This document shows positions 59,821 through 64,000 of a stretch of 64,000 nt of DNA, piece after piece; positions within the stretch are counted from its first letter, which is position 1; each line of letters starts with the position of its first letter. Origin of the DNA: Deroplatys truncata. Its lineage: Eukaryota; Arthropoda; Insecta; Mantodea; Mantidae. The notes beneath the pieces were generated by a model, which was not told the origin of the DNA, did no database searches, and worked only from the letters and a program-made list of their open reading frames with translations. The DNA is taken from positions 248,001 to 312,000 of the forward strand of contig CM060985.1 of assembly GCA_030765065.1 (NCBI GenBank). Direction: 5' to 3'. Both the position numbers and the translations under genes were made by a program.

Positions 59821-61165
59821 GTGCTCTAGTTGTGGCCCGCACAGCGATCCCACTGTCCCGCACAGTGATGACGATGATGTCGTATATTTCCAACAGATGT
59901 CACTCTATGCAAAACACTAGCTCAGCAGATGTCACTCTATGTCACAAGCTTGACTAACACAATACTGCCAACATATGAATAATTGATGCCACCAAAGCGC
60001 CGCAACTTCGACCACAGGGCATAGCCGAGGGATATTATATAACCTTAGGTTTATGAATTCACGGAAGATTAAGTTTAGGTTACGTTTTTTTTATTCATAT
60101 AACCTTACGTTTCTGAATTCATGGAAGTTTACGTTACTTTTCTTTTAATATAAGCTTAGGCTTCTGATATACTTTTATAGGTTAAGTTAGGTTTAGTTTT
60201 TTTTATAAGCTTGTTTTAATTAGTTACCAGTGGTTACATCAAAACACGCGAGCGAAGCAAGCGTGCGTTCCTAAGCTTACGCTTCTGGTTCACGGGAGGT
60301 TAGGTTAGGTTTAGTTTTTTTTATATAAGCTTGTTTGAATGGGAGGTTAGGTTAGGTTTAGTTTTTTTTATATAAGCTTGTTTGAATGGGAGGTTAGGTT
60401 AGGTTTAGTTTTTTTTTAAATAAGCATGTTTGAATTAGTTACCAGTGGTTACATCAAAGCACGCGGTTCACGGGAGGTTAGGTTAGGTTTAGTTTTTTTA
60501 TATAAGCTTGTTTGAATTAGTTACCAGTGGTTACATCAAAGCACGCTCGCTTCGCTCGCGTGCGTTCCTAACTTTACGTTTCTGGTTTACGATAGGTTAG
60601 GTTAGGATTACTGGTTTTTATATAAGCTTACGTTTCTGAATTCAGGGAAGGTTAGCCTTAGGTTAGGGTTATTTTTATGTAAGCTTGCGTTAACTATCTA
60701 CAACTGTTAAAGTAAAGCAAATTCTTTATTACAATCGAAATAACCTCTTAATAAAATATAATTTGACAAAAACTATTACAAACTTAAACCTTTGGTGCAT
60801 ATTCTTTTGCTGCTTTCAATTAGTGCACGGTGCAGACAGTCTTTGAATGCGTTACGTTTTCTCAGCGGGAACAACACACGAAGAAAAACAAGAAGAAAAA
60901 ACACTACTAACAACTGGGCATCGCATTTCTGGTGGATTTTCATTTATGTTGGCACTTCCCACTATACCTCTTTTTCAACAAAAAATGACTACGTTTGTTT
61001 TGTTTCGACGCGATTCGCCTATATAAGTAAAACACCGTCAAAGGGTAGGTGGGCACAAGCTATTGAACAGGCCACATCTACTTCTAAGCTCACTCACAAG
61101 GTAAATTATTCCCTTTTCTTTGGCTAATTTAACCCAATTCGACGAGCCACAACTAGAGCACCTTT
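59821..61165. mobile_element. Minisatellite-core element (family M), copy with terminal inverted repeats
   Basis: GTGCTCTAGTTGTGGC near 59,822 and its exact reverse complement near 61,149 form 16-bp terminal inverted repeats. Inside: a head with CCAACAGATGTCACTCTATG and TGCCAACATATGAATAA; about eight to ten degenerate units (60,035-60,690) with TATATAAGCTT and GGGAGGTTAGGTTAGG; palindromic hairpins at 60,244 and 60,541; and a tail (60,780-61,105) with TATATAAGTAAA and a terminal AAG|GTAAATTATT. The tail aligns with 55,980-56,290. No target-site duplication is clear. Confidence 0.82.
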
Positions 61166-61640
61166 GCCAATTTTTTTTTATTATATTACATTAATCTGTA
61201 CAATTATTGCATTTAAAATTGTAAATGTTTTTAAGAATAAATTACAAGGTCTGAAAATATAAGCCATATTTTAAGAAATTAGATGCCAGGGTTTAGTATT
61301 ATAGGTTTTATTTTTATTTTCTATTGTGCTTTGTGCATTTTCTGAGGGTTGATTATATAATTGGTTTGTCCTGGTAAAAAATTAAATTATGAAATTTCTG
61401 TTACAAATTAGGTGTCGGCAGATTTGTTACCAACACTGTTTTAATGTTTCAAAATTGCCACTGTGGTATGTATCTGACAATTGGATCATACACACGCTAC
61501 AATTAAATGTATATTATTATGTTACATGTAAACAAAGCACAATTACATAAACACAGGTGAGGTACCAGACACATGCAACCAACTAACAGACATGAGGAAT
61601 ATATAAGATACAGAACTTAGATTGCAATAGAACACAGAAT
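61166..61640. other. Unannotated AT-rich stretch
   Basis: Nothing recognised between the family M element and the satellite array. Confidence 0.45.
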
Positions 61641-64000
61641 CCTCCCACATAAACTATACCTTAATTGACCAGACGCAATCATGAATCTGCTACTGTGCCA
61701 AACACAGGACAATGGACCAATCACACAAATGTGTAGGAATCTCTCCATATAAACTAAACCTTAATTGGTTAGAGACAATCATGCATCTCCTACTGTACCA
61801 AACGCAGGCCGATGGACCAATCACACAAATGTGTAGCAGTCTCCTCACATAAACTAACCCTTATTTGGCAACAGCCAATCATACATCTGCTACTGTACTA
61901 AACGCAGGCCAATGGACCAATCACACAAATGTGTAGGAGTCTCCTCACATAAACTAACCCTTAATTGGCTAGAGACAATCATGCGTCTGCTACTGTACCA
62001 CAGGCCAATGGACCAAACACACAAATGTGTAGGAGTCTCCTCACATAAACTAACCCTTAATTGGCTAGAGACAATCATGCAACTGCTACTGTACCACAGG
62101 CCAATGGACCAATCACACAAATGTGTAGGAGTTTCCTCATATAAACTAACCCTTAATTGGCTAGAGACAATCATGCGTCTGCTACTGTACCACAGGCCAA
62201 TGGACCAATCACACAAATGTGTAGGAGTCTCCTCACATAAACTAACCCTTAATTGGCTAGAGACAATCATGCGTCTGCTACTGTACCACAGGCCAATGGA
62301 CCAATCACACAAATGTATAGCATTCTTCTCACACAAACCAACCCTTAATTGGCTAGAGACAATCATGCGTCTGCTACTGTACCACAGGCCAATGGACCAA
62401 TCACACAAATGTGTAGCATTCTTCTCACACAAACCAACCCTTAATTGGCTAGAGACAATCATGCGTCTCCTACTGTACCAAACGCAGGCCAATGGACCAA
62501 TCACACAAATGTATAGCATTCTTCTCACACAAACCAACCCTTAATTGGCTAGAGACAATCATGCGTCTGCTACTGTACCACAGGCCAATGGACCAATCAC
62601 ACAAATGTGTAGGAGTCTCCTCACATAAACTAAACCTTAATTGGCTAGAGACAATCATGCGTCTGCTACTGTACCAAACACAGGCCAATCACACAAATGT
62701 GTAGGACTCTTCTCACACAAACCAACCCTTAATTGGCTAGAGACAATCATGCGTCTGCTACTGTACCAAACGCAGGCCAATGGACCAATCACACAAATGT
62801 GTAGGAGTCTTCTCACACAAACCAACCCTTAATTGGCTAGAGACAATCATGCATCTCCTACTGTAGCAAACGCAGGCCAATGGACCAATCACACAAATGT
62901 ATAGCAGTCTTCTCACACAAACCAACCCTTAGTTGGCTAGAGACAATCATGCAACTGCTACTGTACCACAGGCCAATGGACCAATCACACAAATGTGTAG
63001 AAGTCTCCTCACATAAACTAACCCTTATTTGGAAACAGCCAATCATACATCTGCTACTGTACCACAGGCCATTGGATCAATCACACAAATGTGTAGAAGT
63101 CTCCTCACATAAACTAACCCTTAATTGGCTAGAGACAATCATACATCTGCTACTGTACCACAGGCCAATGGACTAATCACACAAATATGTAGGAGTTTCC
63201 TCACATAAACTAACCCTTAATTGGCTAGAGACAATCATGCGTTTGCTACTGTACCACAGACCAATGGACAAATCACACAAATGTGTAGGAGTCTCCTCAC
63301 ATAAACTAACCCGTATTTGGCAACAGCCAATCATACATCTGCTACTGTACCACAGGCCAATGGACCAATCACACAAATCTGTAGGAGTCTCCTCACATAC
63401 AATAACCCTTTATTGGTTAGAGACAATCATGCGTCTGCTACTGTACCAAACACAGACCAACCGATCAATCACACAAATGTGTAAGAGTCTCCTCACATAA
63501 ACTAATCCTTAATTGGCTAGAGACAATCATGCGTCTGCTACTGTACCACAGGGCAATGGACCAATCACACAAATGTGTAGGAGTCTACCCACATAAACTA
63601 ACCCTCAATTGGCTAGAGACAATCATGCGTCTGCTACAGTACCAAACGCAGGTCAATGGATCAATCACACAAATGTGTAGGAGTCTCCCCACTTAAACTA
63701 ACCCTTAATTGGTTAGAGACAATAATGCGTCTGCTACAGTACCACAGGCCAATGGATCAATCACACAAATGTGTAGGAGTCTCCTCACATAAACTAACCC
63801 TTAATTGGCTAGAGACAATCATGAAACTGCTACTGTATCAAACACAGACCAATGTACAAATCACACAAATGTGTAGGAGTCTCCCCACATAACCTAACCC
63901 TTAATTGGCTAGAGACAATCATGCAAATGGTACTGTACCAAACGCGCGTCAATGGGTCAAACACGCGAATGTGTAGGAGTCTCCCCACATAAACTAAACC
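61641..64000. repeat. 96-bp satellite array, about 24 units, running off the window
   Basis: Units share CCAATGGACCAATCACAC, AAATGTGTAGGAGTCTCCTC, ACATAAACTAACCCTTAATT, GGCTAGAGACAATCATGCG and CTGCTACTGTACCACAGG. The basic period is 96 bp; a variant carries 'aaacgcagg' in place of 'cacagg' and is a few bases longer. A 'caacagccaatcatacatc' variant recurs at about 61,868, 63,032 and 63,320, suggesting higher-order mixing. Because 96 is 32 codons, long frames open on both strands. Those frames are not genes. Confidence 0.93.

Noticed and set aside
54935..60690. TTAGG-type motifs suggesting a telomere
   Set aside because: The motif is embedded in 50-56 bp units with unrelated sequence and inside TIR-bounded elements; it is not a pure 5-bp array.
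61890..62704. Long overlapping ORFs of about 210 residues on both strands
   Set aside because: They fall wholly within the 96-bp satellite; open frames on both strands follow from a period divisible by three.
61641..64000. Regular repeats that might look like a CRISPR array
   Set aside because: There are no unique spacers between constant repeats, no cas genes, and the context is eukaryotic.
1..64000. Endogenous viral sequence
   Set aside because: I looked for gag, env, capsid or viral polymerase motifs and found none; the reverse transcriptases present are of the non-LTR type.

Overview
This is a eukaryotic, AT-rich, intron-bearing and extremely repeat-rich sequence, best read as intergenic DNA of a large arthropod genome, probably an insect. 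The evidence is a set of animal transposon families (hAT with DUF4371, P-element-like THAP, PIF/Harbinger with a Myb/SANT partner, non-LTR reverse transcriptases), tRNA-derived SINEs, GT-AG introns and minisatellites built on TTAGG-like motifs. A cockroach- or orthopteran-like genome would fit the repeat style, but the sequence does not prove it. I found no intact host gene, rRNA or functional tRNA gene. Nearly every recognisable coding stretch is a decayed transposon gene.

Layout. 0-7 kb: a 36-bp minisatellite, a copy of a dispersed repeat family (called D1 here), SINEs, and a roughly 0.4-kb tandem repeat interrupted by a SINE and by a 1.6-kb element with terminal inverted repeats (TIRs). 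7-20 kb: a minus-strand hAT remnant, a plus-strand hAT element with matching TIRs (13.8-16.6 kb), more D1 copies, and a reverse-transcriptase remnant with a YADD box (19.1-19.9 kb). 21-31 kb: a block of D1 modules including a 2.4-kb direct duplication, each copy carrying the same SINE with the same target-site duplication. 31-33.4 kb: a THAP/P-element transposase remnant and two short hAT-type MITEs in opposite orientation. 33-40 kb: mostly unrecognised DNA with SINEs.

40.6-57 kb holds a large decayed PIF/Harbinger locus with two convergent genes: a DDE transposase on the plus strand (exons between 41.06 and 49.89 kb) and a Myb/SANT-like DNA-binding protein on the minus strand (six exons between 56.75 and 51.86 kb). 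In autonomous Harbinger elements these two proteins act together: the Myb-like protein helps import the transposase and recruit it to element ends. Both genes here carry frameshifts or stops, and their introns and exons have been hit by later insertions. One is a 163-bp poly(A)-tailed perfect hairpin with a 12-bp target-site duplication. 57-58.7 kb: an I/R1-like reverse transcriptase tail split by a 788-bp Harbinger-type MITE. 59.8-61.2 kb: the best copy of an unusual mobile element with a minisatellite core. 61.6-64 kb: a 96-bp satellite array that runs off the window.
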